A stretch of DNA of 47,389 nt from Myxacorys californica WJT36-NPBG1. GTDB taxonomy: Bacteria > Cyanobacteriota > Cyanobacteriia > Leptolyngbyales > Leptolyngbyaceae. The notes beneath the pieces were generated by a model that worked only from the letters and a program-made list of their open reading frames with translations, did not search any database and was not told the DNA's origin. The stretch covers positions 1 through 47,389 of the forward strand of contig JAHHHO010000044.1 in the NCBI GenBank assembly GCA_019359315.1. The letters are read 5' to 3'. Positions 34,382-44,274 of the stretch are shown here, piece by piece. The position numbers and the translations under genes were made by a program. Within the stretch, counting starts at the first letter, position 1, and each line of letters starts with the position of its first letter.

Positions 34382-37300
34382 GCTGATGCCTCCCGATGGA
34401 CAAATACACTTACTTCGGTTCCCTGCCCCAGTTGGCTCTCGATCGAGAGTTGTGCCCCAATGCGTTCTGCTCGCTCGGTAATCCCTAGTAAGCCAAATCC
34501 CTGATTTAGGAGTGTATGATTGACTTCAAATCCTCGTCCATTGTCTCTAATGTATAAATAGCATTGTGTAGGCTCATAGACTAACTCAATTCGAATTTCG
34601 TTTGCATCTGCATACCGAAATGCATTCGTAAATGCTTCCTGTGCAATTCTCAGAAGATTATTCTCAGTCTCAGGAACTAACACATAGGGTGTGCCAATAA
34701 TCTCACAAACCAAGCTAGTTTCGGTTGAAGATTGCATACTGGCTACAAATCGCTCTAGCGCCGTCCACAAATTACCATCTTCTAGAGATTGAGGACGCAG
34801 TGCCGCAACCGATCGCCGAGCTTCTGTCAGCCCACTGCGAGCCAGATCTCGCACAGTATTGATATGCGTTTGAATTGCGTCTGGGTTCGTTGCCATGAGT
34901 CGAGAAGTGGCTCCCATGTGAATCAGAATCCCTGTAAAAGCTTGTGCGAGAGTGTCATGAATTTCTCGCGCTATGCGGTTGCGTTCTTCTAAAATGGAAG
35001 CTTCTTCGGCACGTTTATGGTGGCTAATATCTGTATTTAGAGCATAGAATCCTCTGACTTGGGCATCGCTATCAACATTGGGGATTAAGGTCACACTGAT
35101 ATGCCGTTTGCCTGATGAAAGAGGGACTTCCATCTCCAAGGTTGCAATTTGCCCCGCTAATGCTTGCTTGATATACGGTTCAACAACTTGATAAGCCTTC
35201 TCACCTAACAGTTCACGGACAGACTTGCCCAAAATTTCAGTACGGCTATAGTGAAACCAGTCTTCATAGGTGCGGTTAACAAACCGATAGCGCTGATCGA
35301 CATCCACATAGCTGATACAAACGGGGAGAGCGTCAGTAATCAGCCGTAATTCTTGTTCTTGATCGCGCACTTCTGCTTCACTTTGCTGTAAGGCTGCCGT
35401 TCGTTCTACCACCTGTTGCTCTAAAGTACGGTTGTAATTGGCTAAGAGATGTTCTGTTTGTTTTCGCTCTGTGATGTCTTGAAAGGCTGCGATCGCATAA
35501 GCCACTTTGCCTTGTTCATCAAAGACGGGAGTGCCCCACACCTCAACTGGAATAGCGACGTTATTTTGGCGAATTTCTACGTCGTCAATAGTGGTGCGTT
35601 CGCCGCTCAAAGCCCGGATAATCGGCAGTTTCTCAGTTAGATATACTTGATTCGTTCCTGCCACATAAAATTGGTAGTCTTCTGCAATTTGCTCCGGCGG
35701 CACGGCAGGATCAATCCCTTTACCCATGAGCTGAACGCCCTGTTGATTAGCATAGTAAGGGCGACCCGTTGCGTCCAATACTCCAATTCCTACCGGAACC
35801 GCTTCTAGGAATTGAGCCATCTTACTTTCGCTAGCACGTACCTCTGAGTATAGTTTGGCATTTTGAATAGCGCTCGCTGCTTGGGCGGATAGTAGATGTA
35901 GAACTTGCGATCGCTCTGGAGTAAATGCCCCAAACGCTAATTGATTTTCCAGATGCAACACGCCAATAAGCTTACTTTGATTTAGTAGCGGCAAACAAAG
36001 AAGCGATTTCGTTTGGTTGTGCTGAATGTAGGGATCATTGGTGAAATTACCTTCACGAGTTGCATCATTCAAGATGACAGATTCATGAGTCCGAATCACA
36101 TACTGAATGATTGATTCGGGTAAGCGATTTGCGATGGGAATCGATTGCAGCACTTGTGTAGAAATGTTCTCACCATCATTCAGTTCGCAAGCAGCCTCGA
36201 TTGACCATTCTCCTGCCCTTTCCAAAATCAAAGACCCTGTTTGTGCGCCAGCGTTTTCAATTAAGATCCGCATCAAGCAACTGAGCAACCGTTCTAGTTC
36301 AATTTCACTCGAAATTGCCTGTGCGGCTTTCATCACCGCCGCTAAATCGAACGCGCTGTCTGAGCGAGTAGCAGTGGTTCCATAAGTAGTGCGAATTGGT
36401 GTTTCAGCTATACTTAACGACTGAGAAAAGAACTGCGGGTAGTGAGTTTCTAAATCTTTCACCTTTGCCGTTGCTCCCCAGAGATCGTAGCAGTAGTGAG
36501 CTTCTTGCATGTAGGTTTGAGCAAACTTTTCCCGACCGCGAGACAGGTAAAATTTAGCAGCTAATTCATAGGCTAATGCTTCTTCTTGAAGATAGTCATT
36601 CTCTTTAGCACCTTGAATGGCTTGTTCATAGAATTCTTCCGCCTCAAGCAACTGACTCAAAACTCGCGCTTTCTCTGCCTCAACGAGATGATATTTATGC
36701 AAGTAATTCATGGGCGCATGATGTGCCCATTGCTTCATTTTCTCCTGATTAATCACGACTTTTTCAAGGATTACCTCTTGTACTTGAGCGTTGCTTTCAG
36801 GGTACATTGCAAGTCTTGTCAGTGCATCGTAGAGGTAGTACAAGGGAACAAAGGCTGACGCTGCTACTTGGAGCAAATAACGTTCCGCTAGAGCTGAGGA
36901 TTCAACTGCTTGAGCATACTCAGAAAATAGACAGTATAGGAAAAGCTTATTGAAATAGTCTATAAAGATTGTGTGTCCATCATTCGCCGTTTTGTGTTGT
37001 GGCAGTCTATTTTCCTCATTGTAGAATTTGCCAATTAGGTGGGTTGGGCTAGCTGAGCACCCCATCAAAATTAAGATCGACTGGTGATGTATTTGCGTCC
37101 AGGTGAGTGCTGCTTCCTGTTTAATTTGACGGATTGCTTCAATGTATGTTCTCATCTCTCGTTCAAGTTCCACGAGTTCCTTTCCAGAGATAAAGGATTG
37201 GAAGCAGTAACCGTGAGCACAATAAGCAGCAAACTCCAAATCCCCCATTTCCAGCCCACTTTGATAAGCTTCTAGTAATGGCTTCAATAGTTCTTTAGTA

Positions 37301-40300
37301 TGTTCTTTCCAGTGGATGATGAAGATAGTTACAATAGTTAAAGTCCGGGCTTTGTAGGAATGGGTGTTCAGCTGTGACAACAGCTTTAAAGCAAGCCGTC
37401 CAAACTGGTAGCCAGACTCGATATTTTCGACCATTCCACAAAGAATTAACCCAAAGTTGGCATAGGCAAAGGGAGACACAAATGCATTGCCATACTGGAT
37501 TGACAAGTTGACCTGCCTAGACACAAGTAGAGGCATCAGATCGGGAGCAGCAAGATAGGCAGCGATCGTGATGCTGGACAGGATTCGCATCGCCGCCAAC
37601 TTGTCCGGCTCAGTCATTTCTGGTGAGTGAATTAAGTCCTCAATCGGTTTCTCGCTAAAGAGGGATGTAATGGCATCTAATTCAAGATGAACATCTGATT
37701 GATTAAGTTTTTCAGGAGAACTGATTCCCAGTTGTTGCAAAACTTGCAATCCAATATTGATTGCTTCTAATGGCTGCTTCTGCGCCATGTGGGTTTGAAT
37801 TTTGACTTCGTAAACTTTCACAGTATCGAAAACCGTCTTGGCTTCTTGTAAAACGATCGCTGCCCAATATTCCACCTGCTCAAAATCGCCACACAAATAC
37901 GCGACTTCTGTTGTATCTACATATAACTCTAAGGTCAGGTCATAGTTTGTTTGCCAGCTAGAAGGTGTTAACCATTCTCTTCCTGTAGCTAAATATTTTT
38001 TGGCCACGCTGTGGGCGATCGCCCCTTTTGCTTTCTGCCCTGCTATTAGATTTGATCTAGCAATTTTATCTCGTTCGGATTGATCAGTGATAAGCTCAAT
38101 TCCATGATTGAGATGATCCACAATTTCAAACAGCCGCTCTGATAACTCCTCTGGTAACTTTTTTTTAACTAAATTGCGACCAATTTGGAGATGAACCACT
38201 TGTTTCTGCGACTCATTGATTAAGGCGTATGCTGCTTGCTGTACGTGATCATGCAAGAACTTATAATCTTGAACTAATAAGTTCTCATCTAATTCAGAGA
38301 GGGGTTGAACTAATCCGGCTTGAATTGCCACCAGTAAATCTAGAAAAATCGCTGAAGAAGGCTTATCACAAACGATAGCTAACGTCTCCAAATCAAATTC
38401 AGCTCCAATACAAGCTGCTAAGCGGAGAATTTGCTGCGTCACCTCCGGTAGTTTCTTCAACTTGAGGAGCATCAACTCCACCACATTATCGGTGATATCT
38501 TGAGCTTTAATCTGAGCAATGTTCCACTGCCAGCTTAAGTGTTGTGTATCAAAGGTCAACAAATTATCGCTATACAGCATTTGCAAAAATTGGCCGACGA
38601 AGAAAGGATTGCCTTCGGTTTTATCAAGTACTAACTGGGTTAAGGTCCGAATGGAGTCAGTATCCTGATGTAGCGTCTCGGCAATCAACTGGCTCAACGG
38701 TTCCAGCGTTAAGGGTTCCAGGACAATCTCCTGAAGTACTGCCCCTTGTTTTCGCAGCCGCTCTAGTGTTAGTGCCAGTGGATGCGTTGGATTTACTTCA
38801 TTGTCTCGATAGGCTCCAATCAAAAATAGCGCTTGGGTTTGCTCATCCAGCAGCATCAGTTCAATTAACTTCAACGTGGCTGAGTCAATCCACTGCAAAT
38901 CATCCAAGAAAATCACAAGCGGATGTTCCCTTGAGCAAAACACCCGCACAAACTGCTGAAAGATGCGATTGAAACGATTTTGAGCTTCCGTTGCGCCCAC
39001 GTCCGGGACCGGCTGCTGCTTGCCAATAACTAATTCAACTTCCGGGATCACATCAATGATGATTTGTCCGCTGCTTCCCAAAGCAGTGAGCAGACGCGAT
39101 CGCCACTGCTGCACCTGCTCATCTGGCTCCCCAAGCAGTTGGCGCATTAATTTTTGCAGGGCATGGGTGATCGCACTATAGGGAATATTGCGTTGCAACT
39201 GGTCAAACTTACCAGAGACAAAATAACCACGCTTGGCAGTAATTTGCTTGTAAAGCTCCTGCACAAGTGCTGATTTGCCAACACCAGAATAGCCGGAAAC
39301 CAACATCATTGTGCTGTGTGGGAGATTAGAAAGTTCTTCTCCGTTCTCCATTCCCTGTTTTCCACTTCCCGCTACCTTTTCAAATGTTGCTAATAACACT
39401 GCAAGCTCTGTTTCTCGTCCATACAGTTTTTGGGGAATGTGAAACTGTTCCAACGCATCTTGCAGCCCCAGTTGAATGTTGTCAATTTTCCTTGTTTCTG
39501 CAAGCTGGCTAAGACAAATTTCTAAATCCGCTTTGATGCCCGAAGCACTTTGATAGCGATCTTCAGCATTCTTTGCCATCAGCTTCATCACAATGTCTGA
39601 AACAGCTTTAGGAATCGCTGCCAATTCACATGGAGGAACAGGTTGTTTAGCAATATGACAATGGATTAACTCTAGAATGTCCGTAGTGGGAAACGGTAGG
39701 TGTCCAGTGATTAGTTCATAGAAGGTGACACCGAACGAGTAAAAATCGGTTCGGTAATCAAGCAAACGGTTCATACGCCCAGTTTGCTCTGGAGACAGGT
39801 AAGCAAGAGTGCCCTCTAATACATGAGGACTTTTGAACGTTGGATTGATGCGATTAAATCGGGTAGCCATGCCGAAGTCGATGATTTTAACCACGCCCGT
39901 AGCCGGTTCAAGAACGATGTTTCCAGGGCTGATATCCCTATGAATAATGTCGGCGGCATGGATGCTACCCAGAATACCTGTGAGATCGATCGCGAGCCGT
40001 AGAAATGTAGCTAAGGGCATGGGGCAGAAGTCTGGACGCTGCCGCATCCATCGTTCCAAGGACTCTCCACCAAAATCTTCTAAGAGAATAAAAAGCGTGC
40101 GTTGATAGTTTTGCTGACTATATGCTTTGATCACGCCTTCCAGGTTGAGGGAGCGGGTGATTTCATACTCCTGCCGGTAGCGCATTAATTCTTGAGCAGA
40201 GGGATAGTTTTGCTTGAGCAGTTTGACGACGATCGTCAGCCCATCGTCTCGGATCCCCCGATACACCAAAGAATTAGAGCTTTCGTAAATTTTGCTTTGG

Positions 40301-40326
40301 ATAGCAATCCCTGGTAGAGCAACCAT
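34378..40326 (-). CDS. Hybrid Ser/Thr kinase - AAA ATPase - GAF - PAS - histidine kinase
   Basis: The product is 1982 residues. Order: Ser/Thr kinase (about 10-270; HRDISPGN near 126 and DFGMATRF near 150), then a predicted AAA/STAND-type ATPase (Walker A GYSGVGKSAL near 348, Walker B VIFLDDLQWID near 474). A long TPR-like helical region follows, then GAF (about 1330-1490), PAS (about 1500-1615), PAS (about 1660-1772), HisKA_3 with His1790 in AREIHDTLAQ, and HATPase (N box near 1889, DNGRGFE near 1933). Such dual-kinase hybrids occur in filamentous cyanobacteria. ATG 40326. It is coupled to the NarL-type regulator. The signal is unknown. Both kinase cores look complete. Confidence 0.93.
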   Translation of the reverse strand: MVALPGIAIQSKIYESSNSLVYRGIRDDGLTIVVKLLKQNYPSAQELMRYRQEYEITRSLNLEGVIKAYSQQNYQRTLFILLEDFGGESLERWMRQRPDFCPMPLATFLRLAIDLTGILGSIHAADIIHRDISPGNIVLEPATGVVKIIDFGMATRFNRINPTFKSPHVLEGTLAYLSPEQTGRMNRLLDYRTDFYSFGVTFYELITGHLPFPTTDILELIHCHIAKQPVPPCELAAIPKAVSDIVMKLMAKNAEDRYQSASGIKADLEICLSQLAETRKIDNIQLGLQDALEQFHIPQKLYGRETELAVLLATFEKVAGSGKQGMENGEELSNLPHSTMMLVSGYSGVGKSALVQELYKQITAKRGYFVSGKFDQLQRNIPYSAITHALQKLMRQLLGEPDEQVQQWRSRLLTALGSSGQIIIDVIPEVELVIGKQQPVPDVGATEAQNRFNRIFQQFVRVFCSREHPLVIFLDDLQWIDSATLKLIELMLLDEQTQALFLIGAYRDNEVNPTHPLALTLERLRKQGAVLQEIVLEPLTLEPLSQLIAETLHQDTDSIRTLTQLVLDKTEGNPFFVGQFLQMLYSDNLLTFDTQHLSWQWNIAQIKAQDITDNVVELMLLKLKKLPEVTQQILRLAACIGAEFDLETLAIVCDKPSSAIFLDLLVAIQAGLVQPLSELDENLLVQDYKFLHDHVQQAAYALINESQKQVVHLQIGRNLVKKKLPEELSERLFEIVDHLNHGIELITDQSERDKIARSNLIAGQKAKGAIAHSVAKKYLATGREWLTPSSWQTNYDLTLELYVDTTEVAYLCGDFEQVEYWAAIVLQEAKTVFDTVKVYEVKIQTHMAQKQPLEAINIGLQVLQQLGISSPEKLNQSDVHLELDAITSLFSEKPIEDLIHSPEMTEPDKLAAMRILSSITIAAYLAAPDLMPLLVSRQVNLSIQYGNAFVSPFAYANFGLILCGMVENIESGYQFGRLALKLLSQLNTHSYKARTLTIVTIFIIHWKEHTKELLKPLLEAYQSGLEMGDLEFAAYCAHGYCFQSFISGKELVELEREMRTYIEAIRQIKQEAALTWTQIHHQSILILMGCSASPTHLIGKFYNEENRLPQHKTANDGHTIFIDYFNKLFLYCLFSEYAQAVESSALAERYLLQVAASAFVPLYYLYDALTRLAMYPESNAQVQEVILEKVVINQEKMKQWAHHAPMNYLHKYHLVEAEKARVLSQLLEAEEFYEQAIQGAKENDYLQEEALAYELAAKFYLSRGREKFAQTYMQEAHYCYDLWGATAKVKDLETHYPQFFSQSLSIAETPIRTTYGTTATRSDSAFDLAAVMKAAQAISSEIELERLLSCLMRILIENAGAQTGSLILERAGEWSIEAACELNDGENISTQVLQSIPIANRLPESIIQYVIRTHESVILNDATREGNFTNDPYIQHNQTKSLLCLPLLNQSKLIGVLHLENQLAFGAFTPERSQVLHLLSAQAASAIQNAKLYSEVRASESKMAQFLEAVPVGIGVLDATGRPYYANQQGVQLMGKGIDPAVPPEQIAEDYQFYVAGTNQVYLTEKLPIIRALSGERTTIDDVEIRQNNVAIPVEVWGTPVFDEQGKVAYAIAAFQDITERKQTEHLLANYNRTLEQQVVERTAALQQSEAEVRDQEQELRLITDALPVCISYVDVDQRYRFVNRTYEDWFHYSRTEILGKSVRELLGEKAYQVVEPYIKQALAGQIATLEMEVPLSSGKRHISVTLIPNVDSDAQVRGFYALNTDISHHKRAEEASILEERNRIAREIHDTLAQAFTGILIHMGATSRLMATNPDAIQTHINTVRDLARSGLTEARRSVAALRPQSLEDGNLWTALERFVASMQSSTETSLVCEIIGTPYVLVPETENNLLRIAQEAFTNAFRYADANEIRIELVYEPTQCYLYIRDNGRGFEVNHTLLNQGFGLLGITERAERIGAQLSIESQLGQGTEVSVFVHREASA

Positions 40327-40874
40327 ACAGCTTTTTTAGATGAGTACGATGCGGCATACCTCAAACTATAGGAGACTCATCACAAATTTAGGCTACAATG
40401 CTCCTCCAAATTCCATCCCTTCACTCAAAAGCTCCGACACAGCAGTAGTGCTATTTAGGAAAGGACGTAGAAAAAACAACGAGCGAGAATAGAGAAGTAG
40501 CTTTACGAACCTCAACAGTAGATGACTAAACTCCTGTTGCAATGTCCGAACTGTGGTTCCAATGACATTAATAAAAACGGCACGACCCGCCACGGCAATC
40601 AGAACTATAAATGCCGGGATTGGGGGCGGCAGTTTGTCGAGAACCCAAAATGGAAACGGATTAGCGATGACACCAAAGCGACGATGGGGCGGATGCTTTT
40701 GGAAAAGATTCCGCTTGTCGGCATTGCTCGAAGCTTGCAGTTGAGTGAAAGCTGGTTACAGCAGTACGTCAATGCTTACTATGCGACCGTTCCTCAGCAA
40801 GTCCAAGTGGAACCGAAAGCGCGGCGACGATTGACTGTGCAGATGGATGAGTTGTGGTCATTTGTGGGTGATAA

Positions 40875-41815
40875 GAAACTGTTTGTAAACGCTAGTTAAG
40901 CAGTTTTGGATTTCCTGGTTCGACGATTGTTGGTTAATCGCCGCAGCATCAACCGAATCATCACGACGTAAATCATCCCTTCATGATTTTCAGGTAAGGT
41001 TTCATAGTCGCGTGTTAAAACTCGGGCATTGTCCAGCCATGTCCAAGTGCGTTCCACAATCCATCGCTGCGGTTCAAGTTGAAATCCTTTCGCTCCGTTT
41101 AGGCGTTGACTAATCTCAAGCTCAACACGACGCTCTTCAGTCCTAAAGGCGTTGTTAATCAGCGCACCCAACCCTCCCTAATAGCCCTTGTCTGCGAGCA
41201 CTTTGGCAAGGCGTTCGTATAACTCCAACACCCAGACTAAGACCGCAGGAACTGCTTTGACATCGGCAGTATTAGCCGCACTGACGTAACATCCCAACAC
41301 CAATCCGAGGACATCAACCACGATGTGACGCTTGCGTCCTTTCACCTTTTTGTTGCCATCAAAGCCGTGTTCTTCCCTCCTTTTTGTCCAAGTTTGACAG
41401 ACTGACTATCAATGATGGCTAAGCTCGGTTGAGCATCGCGTCCCTCATACATCCGCACTTTCTGTACCAAAGCAGTGTTGATCTGTTCCCAAATCCCTAA
41501 TCTGACCCACAGTCGGTAGTACCCATACACTGTCTGCCAAGCCGGAAAATCCCGGGGTAAGTTGCGCCATTTCACTCCGTTATCCGCTCGATAGAAAATC
41601 GCGTTCAACACCTCACGCAAACTCACTTCCCGCACCTTGCCGACTGGCTTTTCTGGCGGCAGTAGGGGTTCGATGTATTGCCATTCCTCATCGCTCAGGT
41701 CGCTGTCGTAAAACCGTGAACTCATGCTCTTGCGTATCACTCAAAGGATGATTTAGGTATCGCTCATCTCATCTCCCTAGCAGCAGTTGCTTCATTTCTA
41801 TTTACAAACAGTTTC
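40875..41815 (-). mobile_element. IS5-family element (ISL2-like), 941 bp, inserted in IS1
   Basis: Terminal inverted repeats are GAAACTGTTTGTAAA at 40875-40889 and TTTACAAACAGTTTC at 41801-41815. TAA is duplicated on both sides (40872-40874 and 41816-41818). Precise removal rejoins the IS1 transposase in frame, which is strong proof of the boundaries. A related solo end is seen at 7578-7592. Confidence 0.9.
40896..41740 (-). pseudogene. IS5-family transposase, one frameshift and one stop
   Basis: Starting at 41740 the first frame reads SSRFYDSDLSDEEWQYIEPL, then NGVKWRNLPRDFPAWQTVYG and IIDSQSVKLGQKGG, the first DDE Asp. One missing base near 41370 breaks the frame. The next frame reads FDGNKKVKGRKRH and VLADKGY, then TAG at a position that is normally Gln. 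After it come PQRWIVERTWTWLDNARVLT, with the catalytic Glu, and the end at 40896. Two lesions make it inactive unless supplied in trans. Confidence 0.85.
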
Positions 41816-42330
41816 TAAAGGCAATGAGCGATGGGTCTGGTTAGCCCTTGATGTGGTAACTCGCGAAATTGTCGGGTGCTACGTCGGGGATCGCTCAGGC
41901 GAGGCAGCGAAAGCATTCTGGGAATCGTTGCCTCCCGTCTATCGGCAGTGTGCAGTGGGTTACAGCGATTTCTGGGTGTCTTACCCCGTGGCGCTGCCCA
42001 GCAAGCGGCATCAGGCAGTTGGCAAGGAAAGTGGCAAAACGAGTTACATTGAGCGGTTCAACAATACGCTCAGACAACGAGTGTCTCGACTCGTCAGAAA
42101 AACCTTGTCGTTCTCGAAAGACTTGAACAATCACATCCGTGCGACCCCTTGCGGGTATCTGCGGAGCAGCGCTGGAACTTCATCCATTACTACAACGAAC
42201 AACTGCGGATCGTTCCTGCACGAAATCAGCAGATTTCCTCTATCCTTTCCTAAATGGCACTACCTAATCGCAATGAGTTCAGCCTCGAAGTAATGCAAGA
42301 AACCGCGATCGATTGATTGTTGAGTTCTCA

Positions 42331-43233
42331 GAGGACGTTTGAGAAGTAGTGGATTATACTCATTCGTTAGAATGGAGACATGAACCGAAAACCTTACAAT
42401 ACTGATGTGTCTGATGATGAGTGGACAATCATCGCACCATTAATTCCACCAGTTCAACCGGGTGGCCGCCCACGTTTTAGAAACATACGCGAAATTATTA
42501 ACGCGATCTTCTACATCCAACGCACTGGCTGTGCTTGGCGCTTACTTCCACATGAGTTTCCACCTTGGCAAACGGTGTATCATTATTTTCGCACTTGGCG
42601 CATCGCAGGTGTGTGGGAAGCAATGCTCAAAACCATTCGCGAGCAGCTTCGTCAGAAGCTTGGAAGAGTAGCGACACCCAGTGCAGGCATCATCGATGCT
42701 CAATCTATCAAAACCACTGAAGTCGGCGGAGCCGAGCGAGGGTATGATGGCAGGAAAAAGGTGAAAGGACGCAAGCGTCACTTGTTGGTCGACACGCAAG
42801 GATTTGTGCTGAAGGTCAAGGTATTAGCGGCTAACACAGCCGATCAAGAAGGCGCAAAACAGCTCCTTCATGGCATGGCGATGCAGTTTCCCCGCTTGCG
42901 ACATTTGTGGGTCGATGGCGGCTATCGTAGGACCTTTGTCACTTGGGTGAAAGAGCAGTTCGGTTGGACAGTGCAGCGCGTGCAACATCCGAATGCAGGG
43001 TCACGTCGTCGCATCGTTGGTCCAGGTGTGGAACCTGCGCCGATTGACCGCAGTTTCAAAGTCATTGCGCGTCGTTGGGTCGTGGAGCGCACTTACGGTT
43101 GGCTGGGGCGGTATCGGCGTTTGAGTAAAGACTACGAATTTCTGCCTGAAACATCGGAAGCTTTCATCTACACTACCTCTCTCCGTACACTGCTACGGAG
43201 ACTAGCATAATCCGCTACTTCTCAAACGTCCTC
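42331..43233 (+). mobile_element. IS5-family element, apparently intact
   Basis: The inverted ends are about 27 bp with one mismatch. They start GAGGACGTTTGAGAAGTAGT at 42331 and the inverse ends at 43233. The element is about 903 bp with one open transposase. Flanks are TCA and TAA, so no exact target duplication remains. Confidence 0.85.
42380..43210 (+). CDS. IS5-family transposase, intact
   Basis: The 276-residue DDE transposase begins MNRKPYNTDVSDDEWTIIAP (DUF4096-type N-terminus). It has TGCAWRLLPHEFPPWQTVYH, IIDAQSIKT with the first Asp, KKVKGRKRHLLVDTQGF, WVDGGYRRTFVTW with the second Asp, and RWVVERTYGWLGRYRRLSKD with the Glu. All three catalytic residues are present and no stop or shift was found. 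ATG 42380 follows GGAG. It ends 23 bases before the right inverted repeat, as expected, and is likely a recently active copy. Confidence 0.92.
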   Translation: MNRKPYNTDVSDDEWTIIAPLIPPVQPGGRPRFRNIREIINAIFYIQRTGCAWRLLPHEFPPWQTVYHYFRTWRIAGVWEAMLKTIREQLRQKLGRVATPSAGIIDAQSIKTTEVGGAERGYDGRKKVKGRKRHLLVDTQGFVLKVKVLAANTADQEGAKQLLHGMAMQFPRLRHLWVDGGYRRTFVTWVKEQFGWTVQRVQHPNAGSRRRIVGPGVEPAPIDRSFKVIARRWVVERTYGWLGRYRRLSKDYEFLPETSEAFIYTTSLRTLLRRLA

Positions 43234-44141
43234 TAAGCCGCTACTAAGTAAAAATTCCATAACCCTGCAACAGTTAGCATCAAGTGGTCATCGAAATCAA
43301 ACACTCGATTTCTCTAGACATGGGCAACCGCGTTATATCGCTTCATCCCAGCAAAGGCATGTTCACACTTGACGCGTCTGCGACTCAGTTCTCGATTCTC
43401 TTGCTTTTGCTCGTCACTTAAAGTTCCTCCACGCGGTTTCTTGTGCGGAATCTCGAGATTGACCCACTCGTTTTGCAACCCTTGAAACCCTAAATCAACC
43501 GCAATCGGAACTTCATCGGGAATACAACTAGCCATCTGCGTCTCATCCAACAATCGTTTGTCGTGAATCTTGCCTTCTCGGGCTGGGCTAAGGATGAGAA
43601 TGCGCTGATAAGCCTCCGTTGCTGCCAGATGCTTGCGTGTATGCCGTCGCTTCTTGCCAGAATAGTTTTGCTGCTGTTGTTGGCTGTCTTGAGCGCGACG
43701 AATCGGGCGTTCAGTGCCATCAATGATGACCCGCTTGACCTCTGGAAACCGCTGAATAAAGGCCGCGACACTCCCCAGTTTGCGTTCAGGTAACATCAGT
43801 TTTTGCCCTAACGCTGCTTCGAGTATGGGTTGAAGTCGATGCACCCATCGGTTGGCACGACTGTAGTCGAGGTCAAACAACAGCCCCAGCACATCAAAGG
43901 TCGGGTAGCATTTGAAGTAGACCAAGATGAAAAATAACTTCGCTTCCCTGCTGCCCAAGCGTGCCTTTTGTCCCCCTCCTACGGCACGTTGACGAGGGCG
44001 TTGAGCCTGGGTTTGATTCATTTGGCTTTGCTGGTAAACAGACTCAAAGGTGAGCACCAGCTCTTCAAAGGCTTTACGGTTGAGTCCGGTCAATGCCCTT
44101 AGGAGCCGGTCGCTTTTCAGGACTCGTTCGATGTCTAGCAT
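43233..44141 (-). pseudogene. DDE_Tnp_4-type transposase with premature stop
   Basis: From ATG 44141 the product reads MLDIERVLKSDRLLRALTGL, then REAKLFFILVYFKCYPTFDV and a helix-turn-helix. RVIIDGTERPIRRAQDSQ carries the first Asp, AVDLGFQGLQ the second, and VKCEHAFAGMKRYNAVAHV the Glu. A TAG at 43314-43316 replaces the expected Tyr, after which the frame goes on as RNRVFDFDDHLMLTVAGLWN and stops again at 43233-43235, where it touches the right repeat of the IS5-type element. Only about 20 residues are lost to the stop, so partial function cannot be excluded. Confidence 0.78.
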
Positions 44142-44274
44142 GGTCTACCTGACCCAATCCAATGAGTTGCACTTTAGCTTATTGGGCAACAAGTCTATTC
44201 TCGCTTATTCCCCAACAGGCGTTCGGGCGGCACCGCCAGCACCGAGGATGAAAAGGTGAAGTTCAGGCTTTACG

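Larger units (their letters stand above)
40522..42253 (+). pseudogene. IS1-family transposase, interrupted and C-terminally frameshifted
   Basis: The first part begins MTKLLLQCPNCGSNDINKNG, a zinc-finger with a helix-turn-helix, and reaches MDELWSFVGDK, the first catalytic Asp. After the inner element it resumes KGNERWVWLALDVVTREIVG, GYSDFWVSYPVALP and KTSYIERFNNTLRQRVSRLV. Near 42140 an extra stretch shifts the frame before WNFIHYYNEQL. The corrected end is TAA at 42251-42253. Removing the inner element with one TAA restores the reading GDKGNERW. The frame is one ORF without an A-run, unlike the other IS1. Confidence 0.85.
40445..42263 (+). mobile_element. IS1-family element (single-frame type), split by an IS5-type element
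   Basis: The ends are GTAGTGCTATTTAGGAAAGG at 40445 and the near-perfect inverse finishing at 42263 (CCTTTCCTAAATGGCACTAC). Net length without the inner element is about 875 bp. No clear target duplication was seen at the outside. It is unrelated in sequence to the IS1 at 9098-9952. Confidence 0.82.

Noticed and set aside
38544-38972. Plus-strand frame of 142 codons within the hybrid kinase gene
   Set aside because: It is antisense to the conserved ATPase region and shows no domain.
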